A stretch of DNA of 64,000 bases from Acanthosepion lycidas. Its lineage: Eukaryota; Mollusca; Cephalopoda; Sepiida; Sepiidae. Positions 30,600 through 42,477 of this stretch are shown here, piece after piece (within the stretch, counting starts at the first letter, position 1; each line of letters starts with the position of its first letter). The notes under the pieces were generated by a model, which was given only the letters and a program-made list of their open reading frames with translations, ran no database searches and was not told the origin of the DNA. The position numbers and the translations under genes are program-made. The DNA is taken from NCBI GenBank assembly GCA_963932145.1, contig OZ010590.1:52855296-52919295 (forward strand), written 5' to 3'.

Positions 30600-31150
30600 C
30601 TGGAAAAAAAAAATAAGGAAAAAATCTAAATATATAAATTAACGAGCTATGAATGCATGCATAAACACAAGTAAATATAATAATAATCAGAAACAAATAA
30701 TTAAGTAATCAATGTGAATATACACAAACTAATAACTAATAATAATTAACTAATAAATGGACACTAACTAATAACTGATATTAATTAGTTAAAATATGCA
30801 ATATGTTTTTGTATTTGGCAAAATATATGTATACAAAATATAAAAAATATTTAATACAAATATAACATAATAATTTAATATAATTTATAACAATTTAATA
30901 CAAGTATAACAATAATTTAATAAAAAAGAATATGACTATTATATTATTTAATATTATACATATTAAGAAATATTTTCAATATTTCTTAATATGTATAATT
31001 GTTAAAATAGTAAAATATAATAAGTAATTAACACTAATTAATAACTGATAATAATTAACTCACTCATAACAAAATAAGAATGCACACACAAACACAAGTA
31101 AATGTAATAATAATAATCGCTAATAAATAATATGTAATTTTAACAAACAG
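30600..31150. repeat. AT-only low-complexity block with duplicated words
   Basis: AAACACAAGTAAATATAATA (near 30664) recurs at about 31090, and TAATAACTGATA/ATTAACTAAT words recur many times. A perfect hairpin lies at 30955-31000 (TACATATTAAGAAATATT..AATATTTCTTAATATGTA). Confidence 0.6.
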
Positions 31151-31329
31151 CACTATAGAATCTCTACAAATAACTGTAATCAGATCTACAATTATTTTTA
31201 TTCAATAGCCTCTAGAATAATTTGAAAAATAACTTATCACCCACTCAATAACCATTAGGATAATACAGTAAACCTTGCTATCTATAATGGACCACTGACC
31301 AGCGTATATAAACAGTTGATCCAAAACAC

Positions 31330-31495
31330 AATGTATGTAGCTTGAAGATTGCATTCAAGCATGAAACCGACTGTTGCCGCTTGTTGTTGACCCATGTCCA
31401 CCTTTAAATTTACATACAGTCTGTCCCTGATATTGAGCACATTTACCCATAAATATACCATACATTAAAACTATATTTGTATCATAAGTTAATAA
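31330..31495. repeat. dispersed repeat D, copy 1
   Basis: Direct match to 42085-42240: GATTGCATTCAAGCATGAAA, CCATGTCCAC-type words, CTGATATTGA, CACATAAATATA-type words and ATTAAAACTATATTTGTATC. Confidence 0.65.
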
Positions 31496-31574
31496 GTGAT
31501 ATATGTGAATGTATAGAGTTATCTTAATGTTTAATAGTATGAAAAATGGAAATGATGAACCTAGTTTAAATTCG

Positions 31575-31640
31575 AAGGTAGTTTGTGTCCATTTTGTACT
31601 GCTACCTTTGGGAAAGACATGAATTGGTTCTGGTACTATA
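31575..31640 (+). mobile_element. tRNA-SINE core fragment
   Basis: TACTGCTACCTTTGGGAAAG, then CATGAATTGGTTC, the shared SINE core only. Confidence 0.5.
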
Positions 31641-31649
31641 TAAAACAGT

Positions 31650-31880
31650 TTCTTTTCTCACACTTCTCACTTGCAGAAATCCCTTCTGGCTTCATGCTTT
31701 CCAACCATCTTTAATCTGTAAAAACTTAAATGCAATGCCAATGGCTATCTACTGTCCTCCTGATTACTCTTTTTTTCTTACCACTCATTATTAATATTTC
31801 TGTTCCTAATTCTTCCACATCCAATGTCTTACTGGTTTTATTACCTTGTATGGGGTGAAACTGATTAATAAAAAAAAAAC
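31650..31880 (+). mobile_element. LINE 3' end (CR1/Jockey-like)
   Basis: Words CTTCATGCTTTCCAACC, TTTAATCTGTAAAAACTTAA, CTACTGTCCTCCTGATTACT match the 3' end of the copy at 23375. Ends in an A-rich tail near 31870. Confidence 0.6.
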
Positions 31881-32324
31881 AAAAAAAAACCCACAAAGTT
31901 CAACTTTTTATATGTTACCTGAAGAGGAGGTGGTCACTGCTGAGAGAAGACATGAAAAACTTGGCTTTGTGTAATTTATTAGGTGATGAGAATATGTTTC
32001 AATGTGATAAATAAAAAATGATATAATATTGCAATTTCTGGAAACTTGTTTATATATCATTCAAATTTTGTATGTATATTTGAATATATAATTTGGTTAT
32101 TTAATCCTCAATAATCTGCCAATACAAAGTCGGGTGAATTCTTTTATTTTTATTTTTTTTAATAATAAAACCTGGTATGTTGTATTGAGCTTCTGTTTCA
32201 TTGATTGCTTAAAATTGTGTCAGCAAAAGAAAAAGTATGAATGAATAAACAAATATATGAATGAAATGTGTTGAGCCTTGTATGCATATCTCTATTTTGT
32301 TTTATTCCTATTAAACATGTATAT

Positions 32325-32629
32325 CAGCATTTCTCAACCAGTGTTCCCAGGTGTAATGCATCCTGGGAAGTAACCAGGTGCAACCCAAGTTAACAGAAGA
32401 GTAATTTATTAATTATATATATATAAAAAATCTTTATTTTTAAGAAGGTAAAGAAACCAAAAATATGGCTTCCATGTCTAAGTGAAGTCTTTGTCATTTG
32501 ATATTTTCAAACTGGATGTTAATTTCAGATTTCATGACTAGTTTTTCTTTATTAAAAGTTACTGTTTTCCCAGAGTTTTAGTTATTCTAAAAGTGTGCCC
32601 TGAAGTAAAAAAAAGGTTGAGAAACACTG
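32325..32629. mobile_element. hAT-type MITE
   Basis: Ends CAGCATTTCTCAACC and GGTTGAGAAACACTG, the classic hAT end CAGTGNTTCTCAACC. Flanking 8-bp duplication ATGTATAT/ATTTATAT (32317-32324, 32630-32637) with one mismatch. The interior is AT-rich and non-coding. It lies upstream of, or inside, the LINE end at 32640. Confidence 0.85.
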
Positions 32630-32639
32630 ATTTATATAG

Positions 32640-32960
32640 AGAAAGGATAAAAGAAATTATTGTGGGGACTTTGAATTTAACATTCATAGAACATATTGAC
32701 GGCAAGAGGGGAAAAATGAATAATCTACCTAACAAGTTTATGTAAATGGTCAGCAAAAAATAAACTGGGAAGAATTGTAAGGACACAAACACAAGAGAAA
32801 GGAAGTTGTAGAAAGCCATGATCACCCATGACCTCAAGTGACACTTCATGAAAGTAGTAGTATTGGGGCAAAGTAACACTTGCTCAATTCTGATGCAAAT
32901 GTGAGGGTCAATTCATGATTTCCTAAACTTAGTTTTAGTACAAGGCCACAAGCATAGGAC
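32640..32960 (+). mobile_element. LINE C-terminus and 3' UTR (RTE/CR1-type)
   Basis: Pieces read GKRGKNE..TYLTSLCKWSAKN and ERKL.KAMITHDLK, as in the LINE motif GKRGRRRQR.TYL.SLCEW followed by RKLWRAMIxN. The 3' UTR follows (CATGATTTCCTAAACTTAG). Broken. Confidence 0.6.
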
Positions 32961-33333
32961 AGTACCAATAATGATCAAATTTACAAACTACTAAATAGTA
33001 ATAACATACAAGACCAGCTTTCCAACCATGAAGTGTCTCGGATTCAAGTATAATAAATGCTTTAAGGATGTAAATAAGCAATATTATAACCGATTTGTTT
33101 AAGGTTATCTTCATGACAGTAATATTCAGGGTAAAATCCTTTACAACAGTATCTGTTTATCAAGATGCTGTGAATGATGCTTTGTGAATAAAAGGTCAGT
33201 CTACTGAAATAAATGTTCCTGTGTGTGTGTGTGCAATGATATTTGACATAGAATTGCTAGTTTGTTGAAATTAGAATTTATACAAATGTACACACAATAC
33301 AAGTATTATTCAACAATATCTATCTGTCAAATA

Positions 33334-33413
33334 TTAGGTTGGTGCAAAAATAATGTCGTTTTATCACATAGTAACATATGTGAGAAAACGACATTATTTT
33401 TGCACCAACCTAA
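33334..33413. mobile_element. mariner MITE (MADE1-like), 80 bp
   Basis: Perfect-looking palindrome TTAGGTTGGTGCAAAA..; arms about 36 bp with a short loop; TA flanks. Confidence 0.9.
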
Positions 33414-33449
33414 TAATTAAACACTCTGAATATCTCTGTTATTTTATTA

Positions 33450-33985
33450 CAGGGTGAGGCAGAGGGGATGGACATTATTGAAAAATTCACATCATTCATT
33501 TTAGTTTCAAAAAAGTTTTATTGACATCAATGTGTTCATATTAAGTTAGCATTTGACAAAAATCAAGTGTGGAAAGCATCATCCCTCATGTGATGTTCGT
33601 TTTCATTGATGTATTTCTGAAGCTGTCCTTGACATGTTCCACATTTTCTGGGGTATATACCATTTTTGGGGGGCCCTATTGGTCTGCTATTCATTAGTGT
33701 ACCTCATGTATGAAGTGCATGAACCCAATGTAAGATTGTGTTATGAGTGGGAACAATCTGATTTCAGTGAATGTAGAATTGGTGACAGAACTCATGCTGA
33801 ACTGCTATGACAGACTTGTTATTCTTCGCAAAACTGTCATAGACAAACACAGTACCATGGCTTCAACTGAAAAGAAAAAATGCTAAGACATCATGGACTA
33901 AATGTTACCTGTTGGACATATATCCCTCCTCCTGGGGTTGAGTAACAGCTATTTCAAAAACCTCTGTCCTCTCTGCCTCACCCTA
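33450..33985 (-). mobile_element. Tc1/mariner-type relic keeping the HTH region
   Basis: Terminal repeats AGGGTGAGGCAGAG (33451) and CTCTGCCTCACCCT (33971-33984), TA nearby on both sides. On the minus strand, pieces read NTILHWVHALHT, LMNSRPIGPPKMVYTPENVE, VKDSFRNTS. This is the helix-turn-helix stretch typical of a DDE transposase family with NTI.RWV..L.TTGT..N..P.G.PRTVRTPEN. The catalytic domain is deleted and stops interrupt the frame, so it is non-autonomous. Confidence 0.6.
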
Positions 33986-34436
33986 TATTTATTTGTAAGT
34001 CTGGTGATGAGGATTCTTAGATTGTCGACAAATATGAAAATTGATACCATTCTCATTCCAAGAGTTCATTAAACTTTTGATTTTCTTTTTTGTGAGAATG
34101 TTGTAGTCAATTCATTTTAGCCTATGGATTTCACATGGATAGTTGTTGAGATGTTGAGTGTTTCTGCGTGCGTTTATTGAAAAAAGGACAAACACCTTCA
34201 TATTTGTGTCATCGTGGCAATGTCTTAGAACATACAGAGACAAATAGGCTCAAAATGTTATCCATGCCTTAAAAGTCTTGTGTTTTTATGACCAGTAGTA
34301 AAGTCTATAAACCAGGATCTTCAAAGCAGCCACCCAATTGAACAAAAGAAAATAAAATAAGAGGTAAATAAATGAAAACTTTTGAGATCAAGGGTTACTT
34401 AGCTTGAAGTTACTGATTTCTATTCCTAGCCTTATA

Positions 34437-34531
34437 TTAGGTTCGTGCAAAAATAATGACGTAATAATGTCGTTTTTTGACGTAACGTCAAAAAACAACA
34501 TTATTACGTCATTATTTTTGCACCAACCTAA
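34437..34531. mobile_element. mariner MITE, long subtype
   Basis: Left end has one change (TTAGGTTCGTGC). Internal GACGTAATAATGTCGTTTT palindrome. TA flanks. Confidence 0.9.
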
Positions 34532-34577
34532 TATTTATAGTTCTACATTGTTTTATATAATTTAATATTTTCTTCTA

Positions 34578-34679
34578 TTAGGTTGGTGCAAAAATAATGA
34601 CGTAATAATGTCGTTTTTTGACGTATTTTTTAACGTCAAAAAACGACATTATTACGTCATTATTTTTGCACCAACCTAA
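34578..34679. mobile_element. mariner MITE, long subtype, adjacent copy
   Basis: Nearly identical to 11964-12067, only 46 bp from the previous copy. Confidence 0.9.
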
Positions 34680-34724
34680 TATTAACAGTTAACATTAGAA
34701 TTGGGAGTAGTTCCAGGCCATTCA

Positions 34725-34855
34725 TAGGTAGAGTACAGAGAGTTTCAGTGATGCCTATTAATGTTGTTGGGAAAGGTATAAATCCACCTCTTCTCTCCTC
34801 AGATATGGGTTAATTAGTAAAACTTATATCACTAAATCATTATCTACAAAAAAAA
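34725..34855 (+). mobile_element. tRNA-SINE fragment
   Basis: Core GTTGTTGGGAAAGGTATAAA and CTCTCCTCAGATATGGGTTA; the head is decayed. Confidence 0.5.
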
Positions 34856-35054
34856 AATAATAATTCTTGAGAATTGACAACAAAAATTATAAACACTATT
34901 ATATAGTTTATTGGAATGGTTAGCAAAACATCAGCTAATAGGCAATCGATTTGAACTTTATAAAATGGTAAATAAAGATTCCCTTATAGTTGTTTCACAT
35001 ATTTTAATAATTTAGTAAATCAGAGTCTGTCTATGTTTCTGAGATGAGGTATTA

Positions 35055-35150
35055 TGTACAGTATTTACATTATTCGTCCGAAATGTTGTGATAAATATGG
35101 CGACAAAGATGAGGACAATAGTCCAAATAATGTAAATACTGTACAATTTA
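35055..35150. repeat. short palindrome related to the 57.5-kb foldback
   Basis: ATTATGTACAGTATTTACAT on the left and ATGTAAATACTGTAC on the right enclose the SINE 3' piece GACAAAGATGAGGACAATAG. A minimal form of the element at 57490. Confidence 0.65.
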
Positions 35151-35640
35151 GTAAATGTTTGTAAATTTATGAATAAAAAATTATTTCCATATTTATTTCT
35201 TTATAAATTGGTAAATGATTAATATTGTATTGCATTAATTTTAATTGTATTTATTTTTAAAATGTTGTAAATATAAAATTACTAGTGTAGGTTTTATTAC
35301 AATACTAATCATTACTTTTAAAAACAATAAGCATTGCTAAAGAGAAGTTATAGTTAAAATAATAGCAGTGTCAAGGGAAAAACTGTCTTTTTGACACTCA
35401 GTTTTTTTGCAAGCATGAATGTCCATGTTTGCCAAAAATTCTTACCATCTAAAAATATGTTCTGGCATTAAATAAACTGCAAAGGCTTGTTAAACCATAT
35501 AAAATGAATGAATGAATCCTTCAATCTTGAAAATCTACCTTGTGTTTACAAGTTCACATATGTTTGCTTATAGGATTACAACTAATTGTTGTGAATACAA
35601 TTATGCTTTTTATAAGTCTGACATTGTTTAAATTCCCTAA
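35151..35640. other. no gene seen; AT-rich
   Basis: No recognised family or exon-like frame. Confidence 0.4.
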
Positions 35641-35644
35641 ACTT

Positions 35645-36052
35645 AACCTTTATTTGAATTTGGTTTAGTTTAGTTTGTTTTATGCCATATTAACCTCAAT
35701 GGTTTATTTAATGCTGACAAGATTTTTAGGATATGTTCATATGAATAGAATATGTATTCTTTTGTAAGAAATCAGTTTGTAAATTTGATTTCATTGATGT
35801 ATTTTTGTAAAGAGGGTTTTTGGTGAGAGTCAAATGTATTGCTGATATTTTTACTATAAAAATGAATTTTTATGCTTTAATAGTGTTTTGACCCCAGTTT
35901 TGGGGTTAACTATTTTCCCATAGCTGGGACCCTAACAGGTGCTACCACCCCAGGTCAGGGTGGACCTAGAAACAACAGTAATTAAGAGGTGGTTCCACAC
36001 ACCTCAAAACTTCTCAATCAGAGGCCTTACTGTCAGATGTAGTTTGTCTTCA
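35645..36052 (-). mobile_element. dispersed repeat C, inverted copy
   Basis: Complement of 14563 and 37310: tail GTTTAGTTTGTTTTATGCCA near 35665, then TAGCTGGGACCCTAACAGG and CAGAGGCCTTACTGTC. No internal array. Confidence 0.65.
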
Positions 36053-36184
36053 TTTGAATTGGCAACCTTGTTCACACCACTGAAGAAAGATTAATGAATA
36101 TGAAAACTCCAGGTCTTCATTTTACTTGAATTTCAATAATTATATATTATATTACATATATTTGGTATTTTTGCATTCTTTTAT

Positions 36185-36725
36185 ATGCCAAGTTCTTTCA
36201 AAATGTTGGTGATCATGGCTCTCCACAACTTCCTGTTTTTTTTTGCACTCTTTAACATCCTTCTTTGTTCAGCTATCTTTTCACACAAACTGACTGTTAA
36301 ATATTCTTGGCCTACTTTCCTCGTTGTGTCCCATAAATTTCAACTATCTCTTTCTGATTGAAAGTATAAGTTTCTCTGTAATTCCTATTTTCCTGATACC
36401 TTCCTCATTGCTCACATATTCAGTCCATAGTATTCTCAACAGTCACTGAGTAGTAGAACCACTCCTGTGTCATTTCCCATCTATGAGAAAATTGTTCAGC
36501 ATTTACTGCCATATAGAAAATTAGACATTACATAGCATTTTAGTACTGTTTTCTTTACTTCTAACAATATTTTCTCTTAATACTGTCTCTTACTGGTAAT
36601 GATGACTCTATACAGAAACATTTGGCATTCATTAACTGAACAGTTTTTCCCAAGTCCACTGTTATCACTCTTTCTAGTATTGATGGAAGTTTCCTTCCTA
36701 ACCTTTTGTTTGAAGTAGTGTGGAA
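36185..36725 (-). mobile_element. LINE C-terminal region (RTE/CR1-type)
   Basis: Minus-strand pieces in order: LLEVKKTVLKCYVMSNFLYG (near 36560), RKIGITEKLILSIRKR and LKFMGHNEE (near 36370), and the end with NRKLWRAMI-type sequence (36215-36240). This follows the KRIIKCYVWSVLLYGCETW, LRRIG..R.LL..IRKR.L.F.GH order of such LINEs. Frames are interrupted. Confidence 0.65.
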
Positions 36726-36729
36726 TGTC

Positions 36730-37305
36730 AGCATCTTTATTATATCATTATTTTCTCATCAAATTACATGTTTTAGTTGTTGCTGCTGTTGAAAGTTCTC
36801 AAATGAAGTTTTTCTTTTCTTTTTTATTTAGTAAAGTTTTTGTTTTGTTTGTGATTCTGTAGTACCAAGGGATGAGATCTGGCAAAGGGCAGTCCTTTTT
36901 AAGACCTACATGGTTTAATCATTTGGATCCATTTTTAATCAAAGATCTGAGAAAACGGTGGCATATAGCTGATATCAGGAATGACATCCATGTGAAAGTC
37001 TAGATTTGAAGAGGCTATTTAAGAAAATGACTTGAATTCTTAGATTAATCTTGTGATTTCGTTGCATTTTTTGATGGCTGGACAAAACTAATCCTAGTGC
37101 AGCCTATTCTGTGTTCAGTTTCTTTATCCCCATATTAAATTGGTTGTAACTCATCCATGAAGTGTTTAGTATTTATTAATTCTATTTCGGAACTTTTATG
37201 ATGAATTCAGGGTTTGCTTAGTTACTGAAAGGCATATAATTTTTTAATTAAAACAAAAAACAAAAAAAATAACTCAAAATGCATATAATGAATCATGAAT
37301 TTTAT
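36730..37305. other. no gene seen
   Basis: 36865-37030 is less AT-rich (AAGACCTACATGGTTTAATC, GAGAAAACGGTGGCATA) and may be an unrecognised repeat piece. Confidence 0.35.
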
Positions 37306-37309
37306 CAAG

Positions 37310-37612
37310 AATTGATTCGCCCTGGATATGACAATTACATCCGACAACAAGGCCTCTGATCAGGAGGTTTTGAGGAGTGTGGACATCTTGATTGCTGTTG
37401 TTCCAAGGTCCACTCTGACCCAGGGTGGTAGCACCTTTTAGGTAACCAGCTATGGGCAAATAGTTAACTCCCAAACTGCAGTCAAAGTGCTATGTAAAAA
37501 TACGTTTTAATACATTTTTGGAAAAAAGAAAATATTACCAGCAATAAAAATCTTATTGGCATTAAATCAACCATTGAGGTTTATATGCTGTAAAACAAAC
37601 CAAACCAAAAAT
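37310..37612 (+). mobile_element. dispersed repeat C, third copy
   Basis: Contains the whole unit from CAAGGCCTCTGATCAGG to CTGTAAAACAAACCAAACC with a single array unit in the middle. Confidence 0.7.
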
Positions 37613-39780
37613 TGATATTATGACTCTTCATATACAGATAGAAGTTTTAAGAACTTTTCTTAGGATCATGTCTATTATATAAGTGGTTTTTCACTAAACT
37701 GTACTGAATTATCTAAAAATTGAAAAAGTAGTAAATTTGTTGAATTAATATTTATTACTACTTATATAAACAGTAGGATATTATTCAATTGTTTCTCTCA
37801 TGGTCAGCTCTCTGCAGCTATGTCCAGAGTATGAAATTCAAGTGGACTTAGCATAAGGACAGAAAGAACTTTACAAAATACTAATAATACTATACTATAA
37901 TACTGAAAATGTTTATACAGAAATTCTAGATTGCTAAGAGAACTATGACAATTTACTTTTCTCTGTTCATAGAATGGGTATTCTGCTACTCGTTAAAAAG
38001 TATATTGCCTGAGTCACCCACATTTGAAGCATTTGTAAAGGTCAACGAAAATGTTGAGTGCAACACTGTGTTCTCATTCTGAGAGAATTGCTTGCTTGAG
38101 TGAATGACATTTTCATGGACGAGAATCTTAAAGTTTGTACAGTTCTCTGAGATACTTGTGTGAAATGAATCACCAGGATTGAAGATGTTCAGCTAGCCCC
38201 CTTTTAATAGATTTGTTAAATCCATTGATTGTAAATTTAACCTGTTCTATACAATGAATCTTAACAAATTGTCAGTTTAGTGACATGGATGAGAAAACTT
38301 TTGCAGGAGTTTTGCAAGTTGGCAGCCTCTCTTTTGGTGCAAAGGAATTTTGCATATGTACTTTGATGAAATTTTGCCTTAGATGTAGATTCATGTTTTC
38401 AGATATTTTACACTCATTTGAATTGTTAAAATATCTTAATAAATTTATGTATATTAACAGTACCAATGATATTTTTATGCTTTCCTATTTGAATTTTCTG
38501 ATGAATCATAATTCTTAATTTAATGAATGAATAAGTGCCTCGTTAATTCAATGACTATAAAATACCTGTGGAAATGCCACTAATTACATTGTTAAATATT
38601 TCAGCTTAACAACTTTAACAAAATATTGCAATAACAATCATAAATATAAATGCAGTTCATTGTTTAAAGAAGTAAGAGGGTACAAATGAAAGGATTCAAA
38701 ATTGATATGTTTTCCATTTCAGTGAAGCGGATGTTAAATGCATGAAGGCATTATCACTTCTGCTATCTACCAAATATTTCTTTCTTATTATTATGTATGC
38801 TTTTCCTTACTAAAACCAAAATGTCTCTGATATATCTTTTTATTTCATCTTCCCTTGTAATCAAAATGTAGTGGTCTATTATTTATCCAAGTTAATGACA
38901 GAGTGCTAACTTACTGAGGAACAAGAAGAATTATAATAGATTACATTTATTTGGTCTTCTTTTGTATATATTAGTTGATTGACAAGAAACTAGAACCATT
39001 TTAAACATGTATTGAAAACTTTCTATTTTAGTCTTTTACATAAAAAAGAAAAATATTAACAAAGTGGCAGACTTGAGAAAAATACTTGTCAGTGACTGGG
39101 TTAAGCTTCCCCAACAACCTTTCTTTTTTTTTTTTTTTTTTTAACCCAGAACATAGTTCCCAATGAATTAGGCAAACATGTTAGTAGAAGTAACAGTAAA
39201 TGGAATACTAATGAAAGTGTATAAATGATCTTCACATTGTCTTGTCACTGGTAGAACTAAATATTTATGGGAAAAGGAAGTGAGAGAAATCTTACAAAAG
39301 GATCTTTGACCAAATTCTATACAATTGTACTTGAAAATTGCTGAAAAATAAACAAATCATCATGAGTCGGGGGAGTGGCAGATATTAAGTAGAGGGTGTC
39401 AAACAGGAAGATATAATTGATCAGTTATTTACTTTGGGGAGTGGAAATATTTCCACCTTTGTGTTCACTACACTAGTTTCAGTAAAGTAGACAAGGTTTT
39501 ACTTACTTCAGTTCTGAAATGCATAAACTCTGAAAATAAAAGAAAACTTTTTCTGAAAAGTTGTAAATTCTCATGATTAGTAAAAGTTTGTAAACTTTAT
39601 ACTTATTTTTAGTTTACTTAGTCTTTTCAGTGTATTTTTTATTTTCAAATATATTTGGATACATATTTATCTTTGTGTGTGTATTCACATGTATGTATAA
39701 TTATATTCAACGGGCTTAAGGTTAGACCAATATTGTGTTAAAACTTGTAAAAACAACATTATATATCTGTATGTGCATAA
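37613..39780. other. no gene seen
   Basis: Long AT-rich stretch. 37960-38200 is less AT-rich. An overlapping open-frame pair at 38280-38510 has no splice or domain support. Confidence 0.4.
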
Positions 39781-39785
39781 GGAGA

Positions 39786-39850
39786 CACACACATACATAC
39801 ATACATGCACACACACACACACACATACATACATACATGCACACACACAG
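39786..39850. repeat. (AC)n/(ATAC)n microsatellite
   Basis: Two blocks of ACAC separated by ACATACATACATGC. Confidence 0.9.
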
Positions 39851-39959
39851 TGTATGATAGATAAATTGTCATCTAAATTATGCAAAAATGAAAACAAGAC
39901 TGACATCTCATTTTAACAGATATATATATCAAAATTACATAAAAATATCTTGAAATACT

Positions 39960-40650
39960 AAAGAGTAAATTTATTCAATAAAATCACCATTGGCTTCAAC
40001 CATGGCCCCCAGATAATTTCGGAATCTCCTGCAGCTATTCTTGACAGTCTCTTTGTTTAAGTTAGTGAATGCTGCCATAATCCTTGCCTTCAGTTCATCT
40101 TTGGTGTTACAAGAAGTTTTGTTGGTCTCTCGCTCAACTGCATCCCACACATCAAGGGAGCTGCAGTCTGGGGAGTTAGGTGGCCAGATGTATGGGGTAA
40201 TGTGGTCGCAGAAATTGTCTGACAGCCATGACTGGGTTCTCCTGCTTGTGTACCATGGTGCAGAGTCCTGTTCCAGCATCCACCCTCTTGATCTAGGGCA
40301 GCACTACCTACTTAAGGCACTTGAGTTCAAAGCCCTCACCAACAAATTTAGGAGTTCTTTTCTTATCGGAATGATCAGTTATTTTTCCGAGCTGCTGGAC
40401 TTTTGTAATGACCATTAGACTCATTCAATTCTTTATCTAATCTGTTGCACTTTCCTCAGATCAACATCCAAACATTCTGAAATGTTTCTATTGGAGCTTC
40501 CAGCATGAATACCCAGCAGTACAACATGCCCTTTCCAAACTTCTGGCAAAGTGAATTGTGTTGTGTTATGGTGCTTTTTTCCCACAAATGGTGTCCAACT
40601 GACCCTACTATACTTTGCAGTCGACAAAATCAAAAGTGATTATGTACATG
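39960..40650 (-). mobile_element. internally deleted Tc1/mariner-type transposase
   Basis: Minus strand. The N-terminal helix-turn-helix piece (40433-40560) reads GIHAGSSNRNISECLDVDLR, KVQQIR. A bridge has KKRTPKFVGE. The C-terminal part (39971-40279) reads QDSAPWYTSRRTQSWLSDNF, IWPPNSPDCSSLDVW, then KDELKARIMAAFTNLNKE. QDSAPxH and PPNSPDxNPxD are the second and third catalytic blocks of this DDE/D family; here the His is Tyr and the usual Asn/Pro are Ser/Ser. The middle of the catalytic domain (about 150 codons by comparison with family size) is missing, so it is a deletion derivative of under 700 bp. Confidence 0.7.
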
Positions 40651-40711
40651 CACACAAAATTAAATATAAAACATGGCGACAATTTACTCATCGCACCCTC
40701 TGTGCGTGCAC

Positions 40712-40721
<10 letters not shown>

Positions 40722-40772
<51 letters not shown>
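40722..40772. repeat. (AT)n microsatellite
   Basis: Preceded by CATACATACATACAT. Confidence 0.95.
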
Positions 40773-40774
<2 letters not shown>

Positions 40775-40984
40775 TTTTTTCAGCATTCTTACATTTTGCC
40801 ATTTGGTGGGAGTGAGTGAGTACAAAAACTGTCCATATTGACAATTTTCCCTAGCACATTTTTTATTTTGGTTCAGCTGGTATATTTTTTATATTTTACA
40901 TTGAGCACTGTTCTTATAGCATCCTTGTTTATATATATATATTGTATATTAAATACACACACACACACACGTATATAATTATTT

Positions 40985-41130
40985 ACACAATTTATATTCA
41001 GACTATTGTCCTCATCTTTGTTGTTGTTATCGCAATGTTTCGACCATTGTGTCCTCCGGCCTTCTTTAGGTGTATGTTGATTTGGGTAACAATAAAAAAA
41101 GATGAGGACAACAGTCTGAATATAAATAGT
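40985..41130. mobile_element. short foldback of the 57.5-kb family
   Basis: TATATTCAGACTATTGTCCT at 40992 and GATGAGGACAACAGTCTGAA at 41100 are inverted; the middle is the decayed hammerhead-like core (minus strand CTAAAGA, GGCC..GGTC, GAAAC). Confidence 0.65.
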
Positions 41131-41189
41131 GTAATTAATGATAATTCCTCATTCCAAAAATTCAAGTAAAATTTATATATTTTATTACT

Positions 41190-41425
41190 TAAATGTTCTT
41201 TTTATTGGATACCCATATTTGAGTAGATGCTCCATTTGTTTATTTATTAAACAGTATATTTATTTATTTTTACCTACTGGCCTGAATATTCAAGAAATCT
41301 TATTAAAGAAAAATATGTGCTCTCTGGCGAGATTCAAACCTGTATCCCCCTGGGCAGGAGAAACCACTGTTAGATCTAACTTGCTTTAGACCAACTCGGT
41401 CACAGGGTACATGGTCGAACAAGCA
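41190..41425 (-). mobile_element. SINE with serine-tRNA-like head
   Basis: On the minus strand, TGACCGAGTTGGTCTAAAGC (box A) and CAGGTTTGAATCTCGCC (box B) are separated by a long variable-arm-like segment. This fits the class II tRNA layout (Ser/Leu). A tail of about 120 bp follows that recurs at 16183. It is not a functional tRNA: acceptor arms do not pair. Confidence 0.65.
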
Positions 41426-41429
41426 AAGT

Positions 41430-42060
41430 TGAATAGTACCTTATAAAATCTGTCAGATTAATAAAATAAAAATCCATCACTTCTTTAGAAATTGCTTTGT
41501 TTATGTTAGGATATAAAACTGAGCAGATATGAATGTTTTGAGAATTTGAGAAAAATTTGCATTTATACCTCCCCACCGCTTATATATATTTGTTTGTATA
41601 TTGTTTGTTCACAGTCAGACAGTCGGGCTGTGAACTTGATATGTATATTTATTAGACCCTGGGAAAGATTTTAACATAAACTTATTTTTTTTTTTTTTTT
41701 TTTTTTTAGTTAAAAGAGGTTTCTACCTCTTTTCTGTTATATGTATTTATCTTTATCTGTTACTGTTTGTAACCACTGGATGTAAGACTAAAATTTCTCT
41801 TAATATTAATGTTTCAAATGAAAAATACTTTATTTTTTGTAGTATTTCATCATTAGAAACTTACCAGGAATAAATGAAATCCATTTTGTTTTTTATTTTC
41901 CTAATTGTTCATGATTGATGCTGTATCAAGTTTTTAATTAACAAAAAATAAATTGTAAACTTGACATTTAATTTGTTTCACCTTCATGTATGAATTACTT
42001 CAATTATGCATTGTTTGAAAAGAAACTACATGATGCATGAAGGCATGGTACTTAAACAGT
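41430..42060. other. no gene seen
   Basis: AT-rich, T-run at 41681. Confidence 0.4.
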
Positions 42061-42255
42061 TTGTTTCATGCTTGAGCACAATCTCCATGCCAGCAGATTG
42101 CACTCAAGCATGAAACAGATGGTTGCCTCTTGGTTTTGAGCTCATTGTCCACTTTTTATATTTGCATATACTCTATCTCTGATATTGAACATTTTTACAC
42201 ATAAATATAACATACCTTAAGACTATATTTTGTATCACACACACACACACACACG
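42061..42255. repeat. dispersed repeat D, copy 2, with hairpin
   Basis: Hairpin GTTTCATGCTTGAGCACAAT (42061) against GATTGCACTCAAGCATGAAA (42096), then the shared 150 bp and an (AC)n run at 42236. Confidence 0.7.
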
Positions 42256-42477
42256 ATTTTGAAAAATATATGATGCTTTTCTTTCTTTCTTTCTTTATAT
42301 CTGATCCATAGTATCACTCTGCATCCTACAGTGAGTCAGGCTTGGGATTTACTAATCTCCTTCAATCGAGTGTGGGAACTTAGAAGATATCTCTCAATTT
42401 TATATTACTTTAATATTTTAGGATGTGTCCTCCACATTGAAAAATATTGTGTGTAATAAATATATATATAATAAAGA

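Noticed and set aside
36865-37030. Possible exon in a less AT-rich stretch
   Set aside because: Frame ends quickly and no acceptor/donor pair brackets it.
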